Origin: Actinernus sp. WN-2022
Taxonomy: Eukaryota; Cnidaria; Anthozoa; Actiniaria; Actinernidae
NCBI GenBank assembly: GCA_030867875.1
Contig: JAOWCC010001368.1
Span: forward strand, 3,968,965 to 4,032,964
Direction of reading: 5' to 3'
Length of the DNA stretch: 64,000 nt
Below are positions 23,791 to 38,700 of the stretch, piece by piece. Position numbers and translations under genes: made by a program. The notes beneath the pieces are model-generated. The model did no database searches, had not been told where the DNA came from, and saw only the letters and a program-made list of their open reading frames with translations. Within the stretch, counting starts at the first letter, position 1; every line of letters begins with the position of its first letter.

Positions 23791-26700
23791 GGTAATGCCT
23801 TTGTGAAACAATCTCATTCTCGAACTGCATCCTCGGAGACCAGTTAGCTAACTGGTCTCCGAGGATCTCTCGAACTGCAAATGGTTAGACCTTCACGTCT
23901 TCTCAGATAAGGACGTTAAACAGTAGGTCCCATCACGTCGGCCTCAAGTTGATCAGTCACACCAGACTGTCACGAGTCCACGTTATGTCACGAGTTACGT
24001 CACGTAACGAATTACGTTACGTCACGTCGCGAGTCACGTCACGTTACCGTTGTAGTTCAACACAACATTTTTGACGCGCTCTCATTGGCCAAAAGCGATT
24101 ACATGACGTGTGGTACTCTTCCACCACTGAAAACTATTCGTAAAATAGAAACTTCGAGCTCGTAGTCTAATTCAGAAAGGAGTTGTTAAATATTAAAATA
24201 CTACCTTTTTCGCAATTATTTCCTTTGAAGCACTTAAGACAGTCACATCTATAACCGCGATCTCCAAATCCAGAATAGCAAGTGCCATTATTGGAACAGC
24301 TCTTTCCATTGCAGTGATTCTGCAGATAATAAATGAATGAAACAAGTTTGGTGTTACTATGCCGCACATAAACCTCGACAACCCATAGATAATTCTTTCT
24401 TACACTGGAAAAACAACAACAGGGAATTCTTTCTTACACTGGAAAAAAAACACTGGGAATTCGTCCTTACACTGGAAAAAAAAAAACTGGAAATTCGTCC
24501 TTACACTGGAAAACAACAACAACTGGGAATTCTTTCTTACACTGGAAAAAACAACCAACAGGGAGTTATTCCTTACACTGGAAAAAACAACCTAATTTTT
24601 TTTTCTCTTCTATTTAATAGCTCATACAATAACGGCGAAACTGACGGGCCAATATAGAGACTGGTTATGGACTCTGCTATTACTTACAATTATTGCCTGG
24701 TAAATGTATCCCATTTTTTCCTTCAAAGCGTCTGGGTGTAGAATGTGATCAGAAGAACTCAGTTCACATGTCTGATCTTGTGGACTGTAGTTGAAGGAAA
24801 CACACTTATGTTTGATATAGCACTGGATCTGACATACGGCTTGGTCGGCAGCGGTGTCAGTGCCAATTAAATGGCCTGTGAGAGCCCTGTCGTTGATTTC
24901 CGTCAAGAACACAATGTTCCGACAAAGATCTAAAAACACAACCAGATAATTAATATATATAGAATGAGCTTCACATTCCAGAGTGTGCAAAATTAGATTA
25001 GGTAATCATACGGTTTTGAGAGCATTCTAAACCTCATTGACATGCGCAAAAAAGACGGCACGGCACCCCAAATCTTGGCACGGTGCCGACTTTACCCGTA
25101 CCAAACTTTTCCTATGACTTGAACCCTTTTACAGACGCAAAAATAGACGGCACGGCACCCCAAATCTCGGCACGGTGCCGATTTTACCCGGGCCAAACTT
25201 TTCCTATGACTTGAACCCTTTTACAGGCGCAAAAAAAGACGGCACGACACTCCAAATCTCGACACGGTGTCTATAAATTTGTGACACCTCTCGTAGCTTT
25301 TTAACTCGTAGTGTGCGCAAGCGCAGAAACGAGTTGGGGAAATCATGTCACTCACTCGCTCACTCACTAAGATGTTAGTAGAATGGAATGCTTGGAATGC
25401 AGATTGATAATAGTAATCGCCGTTTGATTTAATTAATAATTAAAGTGGAACATTAATTCACTCTTTTCACCTGGTGGCCATCTTGGATTCAAAGCGTGCA
25501 ATCCTTTGTTTTTGCCAGGTTAGCCTCGTTTTGACTATCCCTCACTGCGAGGCTAACCTGGCAAAAACAAAGGATTGCCTCGCTTTGTATCCAAGATGGC
25601 CATCAGCTGAAAAGAGTGAATTAATGTTGGAATTGACCTTCCTGAAGTCCTCATAGTTAGTAGTATGCAAGAAGGGAAGCGGCGATAAAATTACCGCAAA
25701 CGTATTTATTCGCTAGCGAGAAGGTGTGTTATCCATGTGGGATTCAACCGCGCTTACCTGAGTCCCGCCGACACTTGTACGTTTTCATGGCTAACTCGCT
25801 TAACATTAATGGAAGGTAGCTCCAGCTTTGACAGACATGGTATTGGGTCCTCATAAATAACTTAGTTGTGATATTGTAACGATTACGTCATCGGTCACGT
25901 AGTTTTACAGACTACACAGGGTCACAACAGTAATAATAACTTAAACTTTGAACATTTCCACATGTTTACCCTTGAGAACACACTAAAATACACTACAACA
26001 ACGAGTTCGCCATTGCGGCGCTATGTTTAGAATACAAAGTCATGTAAAGGGGCTATGTCATAGTACTGCGCATGTCTGGAGTAAATGTTCCATTGTTGGC
26101 TGTTAATTGACTACAAACAGTTAAAGTCCATACCCTCAGTGCTTCATTTAAATGACACGCAATATGTTCCATGAAGACTACGTCTATACACAGTTTGATA
26201 GTCATTTTTGCATATTTGCTTTGATTTTAACCATCCCACATGTGCACGTGGTTCGTCAGTTCATATGAAGATCGCTGATAATAACTGTGTACGACCCGTA
26301 CTGTGAATATAAACACCTCTCACCGTGACACTTACCATCCCACATGTGCACGAGGTTCGTCAGTTCATATGAAGATCGCTGATAATAACTGTGTACGACC
26401 CGTACTGTGAATATAAACACCTCTCACCGTGACACTTACCATCCCACATGTGCACGAGGTTCGTCAGTTCATATGAAGATCGCTGATAATAACTGTGTAC
26501 GACCCGTACTGTGAATATAAACACCTCTCACCCTGACACTTACCATCCCACATGTGCACGAGGTTCGTCAGTTCATATGAAGATCGCTGATAATAACTGT
26601 GTACGACCCGTACTGTGAATATAAACACCTCTCACCGTGACACTTACCATCCCACATGTGCACGAGGTTCGTCAGTTCATATGAAGATCGCTGATAATAA

Positions 26701-29700
26701 CTGTGTACGACCCGTACTGTGAATATAAACACCTCTCACCCTGACACTTACCATCCCACATGTGCACGAGGTTCGTCAGTTCATATGAAGATCGCTGATA
26801 ATAACTGTGTACGACCCGTACTGTGAATATAAACACCTCTCACCGTGACACTTACCATCCCACATGTGCACGAGGTTCGTCAGTTCATATGAAGATCGCT
26901 GATAATAACTGTGTACGACCCGTACTGTGAATATAAACACCTCTCACCGTGACACTTACCATCCCACATGTGCACGAGGTTCGTCAGTTCATATGAAGAT
27001 CGCTGATAATAACTGTGTACGACCCGTACTGTGAATATAAACACCTCTCACCCTGACACTTACCATCCCACATGTGCACGAGGTTCGTCAGTTCATATGA
27101 AGATCGCTGATAATAACTGTGTACGACCCGTACTGTGAATATAAACACCTCTCACCGTGACACTTACCATCCCACATGTGCACGAGGTTCGTCAGTTCAT
27201 ATGAAGATCGCTGATAATAACTGTGTACGACCCGTACTGTGAATATAAACACCTCTCACCGTGACACTTACCATCCCACATGTGCACGAGGTTCGTCAGT
27301 TCATATGAAGATCGCTGATAATAACTGTGTACGACCCGTACTGTGAATATAAACACCTCTCACCCTGACACTTACCATCCCACATGTGCACGAGGTTCGT
27401 CAGTTCATATGAAGATCGCTGATAATAACTGTGTACGACCCGTACTGTGAATATAAACACCTCTCACCGTGACACTTACCATCCCACATGTGCACGAGGT
27501 TCGTCAGTTCATATGAAGATCGCTGATAATAACTGTGTACGACCCGTACTGTGAATATAAACACCTCTCACCCTGACACTTACCATCCCACATGTGCACG
27601 AGGTTCGTCAGTTCATATGAAGATCGCTGATAATAACTGTGTACGACCCGTACTGTGAATATAAACACCTCTCACCGTGACACTTACCATCCCACATGTG
27701 CACGAGGTTCGTCAGTTCATATGAAGATCGCTGATAATAACTGTGTACGACCCGTACTGTGAATATAAACACCTCTCACCGTGACACTTACCATCCCACA
27801 TGTGCACGAGGTTCGTCAGTTCATATGAAGATCGCTGATAATAACTGTGTACGACCCGTACTGTGAATATAAACACCTCTCACCCTGACACTTACCATCC
27901 CACATGTGCACGAGGTTCGTCAGTTCATATGAAGATCGCTGATAATAACTGTGTTCGACCCAGACTGTGAATATAAACATCTCTCACCGTGACACTTACC
28001 ATCCCACATGTGCACGAGGTTCGTCAGTTCATATGAAGATCGCTGATAATAATTGTGTCTGGCTAGGACTGCTAATATAAACACCTCTCACCGTGACACA
28101 TCCCTTTCAATGCAAGGGACATTTACATAATTATAAGAATATCGGGAAAAAAACTTTGATTTTGAAATACTTTATGAAAAGTGTAATTTGCACTGGTGTT
28201 GCAGATTACTGCACTCGTGTTACACTTTTTCCACTGCTCTTAGCCAAACAGAATCGAAAAATTATAGCATGTACCATAACTTATTACGGTCGTAATAACA
28301 TAGTTAACACGTTAACACGCTAACGGCACGTCATAGGTGACATTGAAACCAGTGGCTTTTCCATCGCTTTTGTTCTCCAGATTCAATCAATTTGAAAACA
28401 GTGTGATTAACTAAGGGAGCATGAAGGGTTTCACACTCATACAAGACTGATTGATTAGAAAGATTAAAAAATATGACTACCTATATACATAAACATATAC
28501 ACTCCGCAAATATCAGTTCAATATCTCATTCTCTGTATTGGCGTTGGTATGGGCGGCCGTTACCACCAAAAATACAGAACAGGAATCATTTAACAAAGAA
28601 TTGTGGAATGATCAATACAAAACACGAACGGAATAGACAGAAATGAAACCATCTAACTATCGCTTGCCAAATGGAATAGACAAAACACAAATGATAAAGA
28701 CAAAACACGAACGATCTAACTACCGACGTAGAAATGATTCAACCAAGTATCAAATGATCAATACAAAACACGAACGGAATAGACAGAAATGAAATCATCT
28801 AACTATCTCTTGTCAAATGGAACAGACAAAACACAAATGGTAAAGACAAAACACGAACGATCTAACTACCGACGTAGAAATGATTCAACCAAGTATCAAA
28901 TGATCAATACAAAACACGAACGGAATAGACAGAAATGAAGTCATCTAACTATCTCTTGTCAAATGGAACAGACACTGAACACAAATGGTAAAGACAAAAC
29001 ACGAACGATCTAACTACCGACGTAGAAATGATTCAACCAAGTATCAAATGATCAATACAAAACACGAACGAAATAGACAGAAATGAAATCATCTAACTAT
29101 CTCTTGTCAGGTGGAACAGACAAAACACAAATGGTAAAGACAAAACACGAACGATCTAACTACCGACGTAGAAATGATTCAACCAAGTATCAAATGATCA
29201 ATACAAAACACGAATGATCCAACTCGCTTATGTCAAATGGAAAGATAATAATGAAATAATCCAGCCTAAATACAAACGATCCAACGCAAAGTAATTCAAT
29301 TCAACGTAAACACGAACGGTTTGGCGTGATGTCAAATGATCAAGTCAACAGTCGAATGGTTCAGTCAACAGTCGAATGGTTCAGTCGACGGGCGGTCTCC
29401 ATGACGTCACGCACTGCAAAATTGGCGGCAAAACAAAGCTGCCATGTTTGGACATGTTTGTCTCCTGAGTTGGTTCTACTATAAATCGATTGTTGTGCCC
29501 AATCAGCGACGTTGTTACTGTATTGGCTACGGACAATAGCCCGTCTGAAAATCAAGCTGCAGCGAACGCAGCGAACGCAGCTAAAGCAGCAGTTTCCTTT
29601 TACAACGTCGATCCGAAGTGTCATCGAACCCGCCTCATTAGCTTTCACGATGCGGTATCAGTTTCACGTATTGCAAACGCAAGAACTATATGATGTTATT

Positions 29701-32700
29701 CGCTCAGCCTAGTGGCATTCAAAACTTTTTCAAAATGTAAATACATTATCCTGCGATATTACTTTTCCTTTTAGTCTTGTCGATGAATTAAAATAATTTC
29801 TGCCACACACTCGGCAGAAATATAGGACTATCTTTTTTGGAGAACTGCCGGCTCTTTTTTTTCCTTCCCTTTACTTTCCTCACCTCCCCCCTCTTAGCCC
29901 CAGCTGGGTAGCCGAGGATGACTAAGCCCATTTTTGAGTAAATTAAAAAACCCTGATAGAATATCATGCGGTTATATCATAGTGAAAGGTATTGTAGTTT
30001 GGGTACTGGCGTGAAATTTTTTTTTTTTTTACAATTAGTAAACAAACTATCTCTAAATCTATATCAGCTATAGCGATAAAATCAGCCATCCGAAGAGCAG
30101 AAGTGATCAATAATATCTGGTGCGATATAATACAAGTAAGAAACGATACGAGAATACAGTATATACATTAATTTGTTTTTACCAATTGATATTTTGCAGG
30201 CGCTTTTATTTAAAGCCGGCCTGTTAAATTTCCGGTATCCTAGTGGTTTGGTCCCCGTGAATCCGATCTGCAGTAGTATAGATGTGATCACAGTTTAAGC
30301 AAAATCTGTTGAATAATATTTAAATGTGTTTGGTTTCTCTGTATTCTCCAAAGTTTGATTTATGGACTTTTTGGAATGCCACTTAGCCGGAAGTATAATA
30401 TCTGTAAATCTTTTGCTCCAACAGCATCTCATGCACGGTGAACAATACCCTCTATTTCTTGTTACTCGCGATGTTAGTTTTCTAATTTGGCCATTTACAT
30501 GGTCAATTAAGGAGCTGGTTAATAAACAAAACGTGCGCCAACATCGGTTGTGTCTTCATCATAAGTTATCATATAAAACCGGAATTTCTATCTTCCTCGT
30601 ACAAGTATGAAAATGCAATAAAAACTAAGGGTTCTCAATGGTATTTTTTAAGTAGTGAAACTAGAAGTAAATCCGGCGGAACTTACCAGATCTAGGAAAG
30701 TTGGCGACTATGCGCTTAATAAAGGTTTCCAGCATTTCGTCACATATTGCTATAACGAGAACTATTCGTCATTTCATATTCTGCCATTCTATTCTCCACA
30801 GTCCGCTGACTAACTCCAAGCATCAATGCCATATCTTGATAGATAAAGTTGTTTTCTGTTTTGAAATATGAACCGGCAAGAAAAAAATGACATTAAATCG
30901 AGTTTCAGTGCTTTCTATTTTATTTATTTTATTTATTTGCGTATTAGTAGAGTACAGGCCTTTAAAGTGCAAGTATCGCCATAAAACAACATGAACTCTT
31001 TTTGCCCCAAATTCTATTTCTGATATTTTCCATGATAGATAAATTATGCTTTGTACATGTAAGTTACAGTACCAGGAAAATGATAGTGTATATATTTTAT
31101 TTTTTTATTAGTGGTACAGGTTTATTGTTGAAAATTAGATATCACCCCCCTCCTTTGCATAGAGTAATTTACATGTTGCCCCCTCTCTTGGGATATGATT
31201 TCACATTGTGCCCCCCCCCCCCCCCCCCCTCCCGTTTCTCGACCCCCTCCCCCCTCCTGCTTTTGCACAGTCCCTTATCTCATGTTAACACAGTACAGTG
31301 TAGTACGTGGCACTATTACAGAGGTTATTACCTTTAGGCGAGCGTTCTTCATATTTTGCGGTGCGTTATTGGCAGAATTATATAATACATAAATGCATAA
31401 AAAATACAAATACATATATACAAATACACACAAAAAAAATATTTTATTCATGGCATGGCTCTCTGGAAGATCATGATTATATGAAGATACTCTGTGGGTA
31501 AATAAAGAGATACAACATTCCCAAGGCCAGCCATATGAATTCTGCTCCATAATATATAGAGCTTATGTATCGGCTAAGTATCTAATACGGCTAGGTTTAT
31601 TATATAAATCTGCAAAGAACGCACCTAATATGAGAACGTATTCGCCGGCAGTAAAAATAAAATGGCTTCTCGATTGCCATTTTCTGCAGTTTTTGTATAT
31701 TTATATATAATAAACAACTTATAATTAAAGGCTCGCCAAAATACAAATGACTCGTAAAACTACAATGAGCCGAGTTAGCTGCTTAGCCGACTGATGACTT
31801 CTGTGTATTTCCAAGAGTCATTGATATGGAGCCTTTAGGCGATCCAAACTACGAACTGAATAAAAATACACAACCGTATTAGGCCATCCCAATAAAATGT
31901 TTCGTTTCCCATCGCCATCTGGCTCGTGATGGTGGGTCGGTCGGCCGGTAAAAACGTTAGGGGATCTGGAACCAAGTCGGCTTGAAGACACATTTTCCTC
32001 TATTAGTTGTGGATTGACAACTTGCACGAGAAAAGTAAGAAACTTTTCCACAAAATTGGGTCGGTCTTTATAAACTTTGAATTTCTTTTGGATTTCCCCC
32101 CAAAAAGAGTCGGTCGGATGATGGTAAACAAAACATTTATTGGGATGGCCTTAGCATGGTCGAGGCAAATTGCCGTATCAGATGTTTCAACAGAGAAGTT
32201 TGTATTACATTTGTATATAAATTGTGCAAATAAATATTATTTTCTTTCCATAATAAGCAAAAATCTTATATGCTCGCTCGAGAAATGGGATTTACTATAT
32301 ATGGTGATGAAAAGCCATTTCACTGTAACTACCTGAAATAGTCTCATATTCGGTGCACTCTTATGCATATTTCGTGCATTCTTGGTAGAACTGGTATTCT
32401 GATTCTGAGTCAAATGTCAGTGGCGATTGATAAAGATGTTGAGTGAGTATTTCGTGGATCATTTCTACTGACAAAGAGAGTATGTTAACTGGATTTCAAA
32501 AAAAATCACATACATGTACTTTTCCACTTGAGAACATCTGCTTAGGCGGATTTACAGAGGCTCACAACAATTACATATGTGAAGTGTTGTATTCCGGTGA
32601 AAATTTCCGGATGCGAACTTGTAGCAGTTTGAACGAGGTATGCACATGCAGGAGCTAATGGCTCCAGGTATGCATGCATTTAAAGTCCGAGGCCGGAAAT

Positions 32701-35700
32701 CCGTAAGTATAGAGGCGTCTGATTTCTCTTTGAACTGAACCATGACAGAACATTCCAAATGAAAGTTAAATGTTCGGATATTTTTGTGTTATAATCAATG
32801 ATGTAATTAAGAACTATTCAAAAACTCATGAATAATTAATGAGCATTTTGTCCAATCAGATGAAGCAAATCAGTCACGTGCATGCTCCTTTATACCTGAT
32901 AAAATCTCATCATTCTAAAAGGCTCGCGGAGGGATTTGAATTCTGTCCGAGAGGGAAACGGGGTTAATGATTGAGACAATGGAATTTCTATTGATGTTTC
33001 AGCTTTCTCACTGAATTGCTAATTAGGATGAACGTTTTATATAAAGAATATTAATGAACATGAAATATTATATAAAGTTTCATCCTAATTAAGAATTCAC
33101 TGATAAAGACCCAAAGATAGCAAAAAGTACACGGAACATAAGGTACCTAGATAATAAATTTTGCACTAAATTTACTAATATCAGCAGACTACCGAGATAC
33201 ACAGATGATATTTTTAAAATGAAGTTGTCCAACTACCATTACTTGTTTACCGAGCCACTGTTTAGTTCCAATTATTAAACCAAACTCAAAGCCGTAATAT
33301 TATAAAAACGTGCATTAAACTTACATATTTTGTGCCGGAGTCAAAAATTTAGAGTCTGCCGTCATGTCAGTCACATCGCTTTCCAAGTCTTGAACTTTAT
33401 CGAGGTAAACCACGACACCAAATCCTTCAAGTGCAGATTCCTCTTGCATTGCGAAACGGCGCTTCAAACAACATAGTATGGTAATTTCTTCATGTCATTC
33501 CCTTGAGATGTTCGTAATTGCTGGCGGTGATTACTCGAATATTTTGCATGGCGTTGTGAATACAAAGGTTCAATGGTTCATTAAGTAACCATTCCCTTGA
33601 GATGTGCGTCTTTCTTTCATTGTATTCTTAAAGCGTTTTTGAAGCCGTTTAAAACACTCACAGCACGTGTTTTATCAAGTCTAAAAATTCTCGGGCTTCG
33701 CCCTCGAATTTTTAAACTTTATAAAACACTGCTGTTCGTGTTTTAAACAGTACTTAAAGTCTAAGAGGAATCATAATACAGGCGCGGATCCAGACCGGTT
33801 TAAACGGTTTAAGGAAACCGGTCAAAATTTCCAGGTTTAAAGGGGAGGGGGTTCGGTAAAATTTCCAATTTTGGAGTTTGAATTGGGAAGTCGGAAACCG
33901 GTCAGATTTTTTTCTGGATCCGCGCCTGTAATATAGATCAGTTCAAGCCCACTTTGCAACCGGGAAGACCTTCGATTTTCCTAGCTAGACTAGACTAATT
34001 TGGGTGACTAGCTAAACAAGCTGATAAAATATTATTAACAACTTCTCAGGATGATGTAAAATAGCAATAAACACTTAGTACCAGAATCGATTTATAGTAG
34101 AACCAACTCAGGAGACAAACATGTCCAAACATGGCAGCTTTGTTTTGCCGCCAATTTTGCAGTGCGTGACGTCATGGAGACCCCCCGTCGACTGAACCAT
34201 TCGACTGTTGACTGAACCATTCGACTGTTGACTGAACCATTCGACTGTTGACTGAACCATTCGACTGTTGACTTGATCATTTGACATCACGCCAAACCGT
34301 TCGTGTTTACGTTGAATTGAATTACTTTGCGTTGGATCGTTTGTATTTAGGTTGGATCATTTCATTATTATCTTTCCATTTGACATAAGCGAGTTGGATC
34401 ATTCGTGTTTTGTATTGATCATTTGATACTTGGTTGAATCATTTCTACGTCGGTAGTTAGATCGTTCGTGTTTTGTCTTTACCATTTGTGTTTTGTCTGT
34501 TCCATTTGACAAGAGATAGTTAGATGATTTCATTTCTGTCTATTTCGTTCGTGTTTTGTATTGATCATTTGATACTTGGTTGAATCATTTCTACGTCGGT
34601 AGTTAGATCGTTCGTGTTTTGTCTTTACCATTTGTGTTCAGTGTCTGTTCCATTTGACAAGAGATAGTTAGATGACTTCATTTCTGTCTATTCCGTTCGT
34701 GTTTTGTATTGATCATTTGATACTTGGTTGAATCATTTCTACGTCGGTAGTTAGATCGTTCGTGTTTTGTCTTTACCATTTGTGTTTTGTCTGTTCCATT
34801 TGACAAGAGATAGTTAGATGATTTCATTTCTGTCTATTCCGTTCGTGTTTTGTATTGATCATTTGATACTTGGTTGAATCATTTCTACGTCGGTAGTTAG
34901 ATCGTTCGTGTTTTGTCTTTATCATTTGTGTTTTGTCTATTCCATTTGGCAAGCGATAGTTAGATGGTTTCATTTCTGTCTATTCCGTTCGTGTTTTGTA
35001 TTGATCATTCCACAATTCTTTGTTAAATGATTCCTGTTCTGTATTTTTGGTGGTAACGGCCGCCCATACGTTGGCCTATTGTAACTCACAGTATGTGTGA
35101 AGCTTTACCTGGCATTTCAATTAACACTGCTAGACGTTTCACAGAACATCCAGCAAAATGGTATTTCAATAATTAGTAAAACCACAGGCAGCCCAAGCTA
35201 ATGGTTATTACAAGAGATCGGTTTGAAATCTGAAACTGTGCTAAAATGGTCATGAAAGTCATGAAATCTTACCATGCATCACTAACGTGTTTATTTTTGG
35301 TTTGCGGCAGCAATAAACGTGTTTGGTCATTTGTTAATTTTGCCATTGATCAAGAACTGATATTTCTACTGGTAGATGTGCGTTTGTACAATCTTCTTTC
35401 ACTATGTAAGTAACTGCTGCCGAACTATTTCTAATTGTTGCCGCAGCGAGTGAGCCTGAAGCGAGCGAGCGAGCAAGGCAGTAGTATAATTTGTGTAGTG
35501 GGGCAGATTTTTTGGCGCATCCCAGCGCAATTGATTGTGGTTATGCGCAAGGATACAAAATTCAATGCGCGCGGGGCATAATGCAATCTGAGCGTTTACT
35601 ATTATAGCGAGTGGAAATAAATTGTGATCGTCTTCGTTTGTATTTTTACCACAATTCCTTCAGTGCTCCTTATTAGCCTCGTATTTTGATGTGAAGTTTA

Positions 35701-38700
35701 CTAACCCACAAAATATTTTTATTTTGTAACTTAATGATCATGCTAAGTTGACGACTACGTGCATCACTGGAGTCGTTTAGTTGGACTCAGTGTGAACGTA
35801 TAGTTTGATAGTTTGCGGCAGAGATAATGACTATTTTTCAAAGAGCAAGATCTCTCCTCTTATCAGCATGATTAGCAATACATAATTTTCTTCTATTACC
35901 TTCGATAAAGTCAAATCAATATAGTTACCATTTGAAAAGTGACAGCAGAAAAAAATAGAGCCGCTCGACTTATTCTCAGGGCAGATTATGATACAAGTAC
36001 AAACGCACTTTTAAGTGTCTTGGAATGGGACAAACTAGATGAACGCAGAGCAAAACATAAAGCCATAGTAATGTTTAAGACCCAAAATAGCCTGGCGCCA
36101 GCAAGCCTATGTGATTTATTCACTACTGTTGGAAGCTCTACCCACTATGGTCTAAGGGGCCGTGATACGAGACTTTGTCTTCCACAATCAAAAACAGAAT
36201 TTATGAAGAAAAGTTTCTCGTATCACGGCGCCAAGACATGGAATGAGCTTCCAACAGAATTACGTGAAATTAAATCACTAGTCGCCGTCCTAAATGACCA
36301 ATGATGCTTAATTGATAATAGTATATAGTAGTTTTCATAATTTTAGGATATCATATTATTAGTATAGTATATATTTTTTTATATTATTATTATTACATTG
36401 ACAGTTCTGTATTTTTATATATTTAATAGTAGTTAACACGGCTTCTCTGTAAATCAGTTTTTCTTATCTGTTAGAATTTCGTGCATAAATATTAATAAAG
36501 TTGAAGTTGAAGTTCCGTGTATAAATATTAATAAAGTTGAAGCAGGGTTCAAAACTACGGAAGCCCAGGAGGGTCACTGATGGTTTTTGCTTTTCTGTTT
36601 TTATTTTTTGCATTTCTCAGTTTCAAATCGCTGCTTTTGGATTTTGTTTGTCATGTTTTCAATTCCAAATCGCTATTTTCTGTTTTTGATTTTTGCTTTT
36701 TCGATTTTGTTTTTACGTTTTTCAATTTCAAATCGCGTTTTTCGGTTTTTGAATTTTGTTTTTACATTTTTTTATTCCAAATCGCTATTTTTAGTTTTTG
36801 TTTTTCGGTTTTTGAATTTTGTTTTTACGTTTTTCAATTCCAAATCGCGTTCTTCGGATTTTGAATCGCTGTTTCGATTCTTACAATTACAATTTCAAAA
36901 ACAAAATCGGTGAGTTCGAAAACAAAAACAGAACCCATGAGTTCAAAAACAAAATCGGTGAGTCCAAAACCATGAGTTCAAAAACAAAATCGGTGAGTGT
37001 AGGCCATGATGCTCTGCGGCCCGATAGTAAAGATGGCGGACGGAGGAGGCGAAAAAGCGCATGCTGTTACTCCTGGTTTGTACAGTGTTTTGTTAGTACA
37101 TGTAAGTTATTATTATGGATTATGTAATCGATAAGGTCCTTATCAATTCCCAGAGATGCAGATATTCTTAATCTGGTGAAAAAGTCGAAATCAAATGAAA
37201 TAATAGTGGAATATATACGGCGTGGAATCGAGGTACATGTAAGCTTAACTTAAACTTCACTTTTAATGGTTACGTTTACGTAGGATACCATTAAAATCTT
37301 GGAAAACTAATGTTCACAGTCAATGTTAGTGATCACCTATCAATCATTTAGTATTAGCACCTTGAAGAGACGACCGAGGGCCCTTGGTATTCGCCGGCAT
37401 GTCAACGTGCCTCCGAATGACATAATTATTGATGCACTACATGTCAGTACTCTTACAGTTTTAAGTGATTTTGTAGAGGGGATATATGTATTTCTGGGAT
37501 ATCAAAAAACAAAATTGTTATTAACCCTTTCACTCCCGGACACAGTTGAGCTGAATTGGTAATGTTGAGTGTAAAATCAACCCTCCCCCCTCAATTCAAG
37601 TTTGGCTAGCCCTGGCTAATTACGCACCACTGAACTTTTAAGCCAAGGGCTCGAGCTTCCCCACAATGCCATTTGGGATAATTCTATGGTGCCGTCCAGG
37701 TATGTTTGGATCTGCTATAGGGTGTTTAAATGAAATCTGCTCGAATTTTGGACCAATAAGCCAACTTTAAGAGAGCCAGAGGACATCATATATAAAAAAA
37801 GACTACAGAAATGACTTCTACAGTATTAGAATGGTAAAAGGTTGGTTTGGTTTAATGCTCTCAACATCTATTATCTTCTAAATTTTTATTACCATTGTTC
37901 TCTCAAGCTTTTAGGTCCTATATCTTCCTCTAGATATATATATATTTATTTGTTCTCTCTCTTTCGTTTGTGATCTTAATTAAGGTGATATTATCCTGCC
38001 ATTTATCTCAGTCTCAATAGGTAGTGGTCAACTTGTAAGCTTTTGCTACTTTGACCACTATGCACAATTTACTTATGAAGCCTTTTTCTCCTTTAATTAT
38101 TTACTACCCATTGGGTTGCATATACTTACAACTGATACATAATCCCTCTTTCTGCAAACTTGTTTCTGCATATAGCCTACACTTTATTGGGATTTACCAA
38201 ACGCATGACTTGGTACACATCATTACTATGGCGGAATGGCATTCATGTAAAAATCAAGTTGATTAATATCCAAAGTACATTAATATCGAAGTTTTTTGTT
38301 ACTATACAGACAGACGTCTCTTTAAAAGGGAATGAAATGTTATTTTCTCCTTTGCCAGGTGGAAACAATGAAAATATATCAGACCTTTTAACAGGAAGAT
38401 TGTGTTGTAGCCGTAATCGCTGATGCATGTGTCTGTTATAGCCAATGTTTACACCAGGACCATCAATTTCACTCTTGAAAGAAAGGATAATAAAGTTAAT
38501 TTCTAGATTTCTTTTTATTTCACACTAATGATGGACTAAGATTACACTGAGTAATATTATGATAAAAAGGGGTAGTAAATAATTAAGGGAGAAAAAGGCT
38601 TCATAAGTAAATTGTGCATAGTGGTCAAAGTAGCAAAAGCTTGGTTCACCACTATACCTATTGAGACTGAGATAATCACCTTATACAAGATCAGAAACGA

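Larger units (their letters stand above)
28548..35068. mobile_element. 6.5-kb DNA transposon with about 0.95-kb TIRs (IS3EU-like, tentative)
   Basis: Target duplications CGTTGG occupy 28542-28547 and 35069-35074. The ends read TATGGGCGGCCGTTACCACC and its complement. The TIRs are about 944 bp (28548-29491) and 983 bp (34086-35068). Each is built of an end block, four tandem units of about 155 bp, and an inner block with TCGACTGTTGACTGAACCAT repeats. The interior holds a frameshifted helix-turn-helix transposase fragment on the minus strand (30687-30880) and two younger MITEs. The IS3EU name rests on my memory of 6-bp duplications, TAYNGR ends and integrase-like transposases in that superfamily. 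Confidence 0.85.

Noticed and set aside
25758..25806. Mini-exon MLSELAMKTYKCRRDS with a GTAAGC donor in phase 1 on the minus strand
   Set aside because: It would splice in phase to the gene B PAN exon but lacks a hydrophobic signal, which an extracellular PAN-EGF-pentraxin protein needs. It is kept only as a rival first exon.
26230..28100. Regular repeat array that could be mistaken for a CRISPR
   Set aside because: The units are head-to-tail 104-bp copies without unique spacers, in a eukaryotic intron.
31002..31392. Pro-rich frames
   Set aside because: They are made by a poly(C) tract.
34092..34290. Frames with STVEWFSQQSNG-type repeats
   Set aside because: They translate the ACTGAACCATTCGACTGTTG tandem repeat inside the right TIR.
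36580..36913. Phe-rich plus-strand frames (and mirror frames at 40344-40883)
   Set aside because: They come from T-rich low-complexity sequence in the arms of the palindromic transposon.
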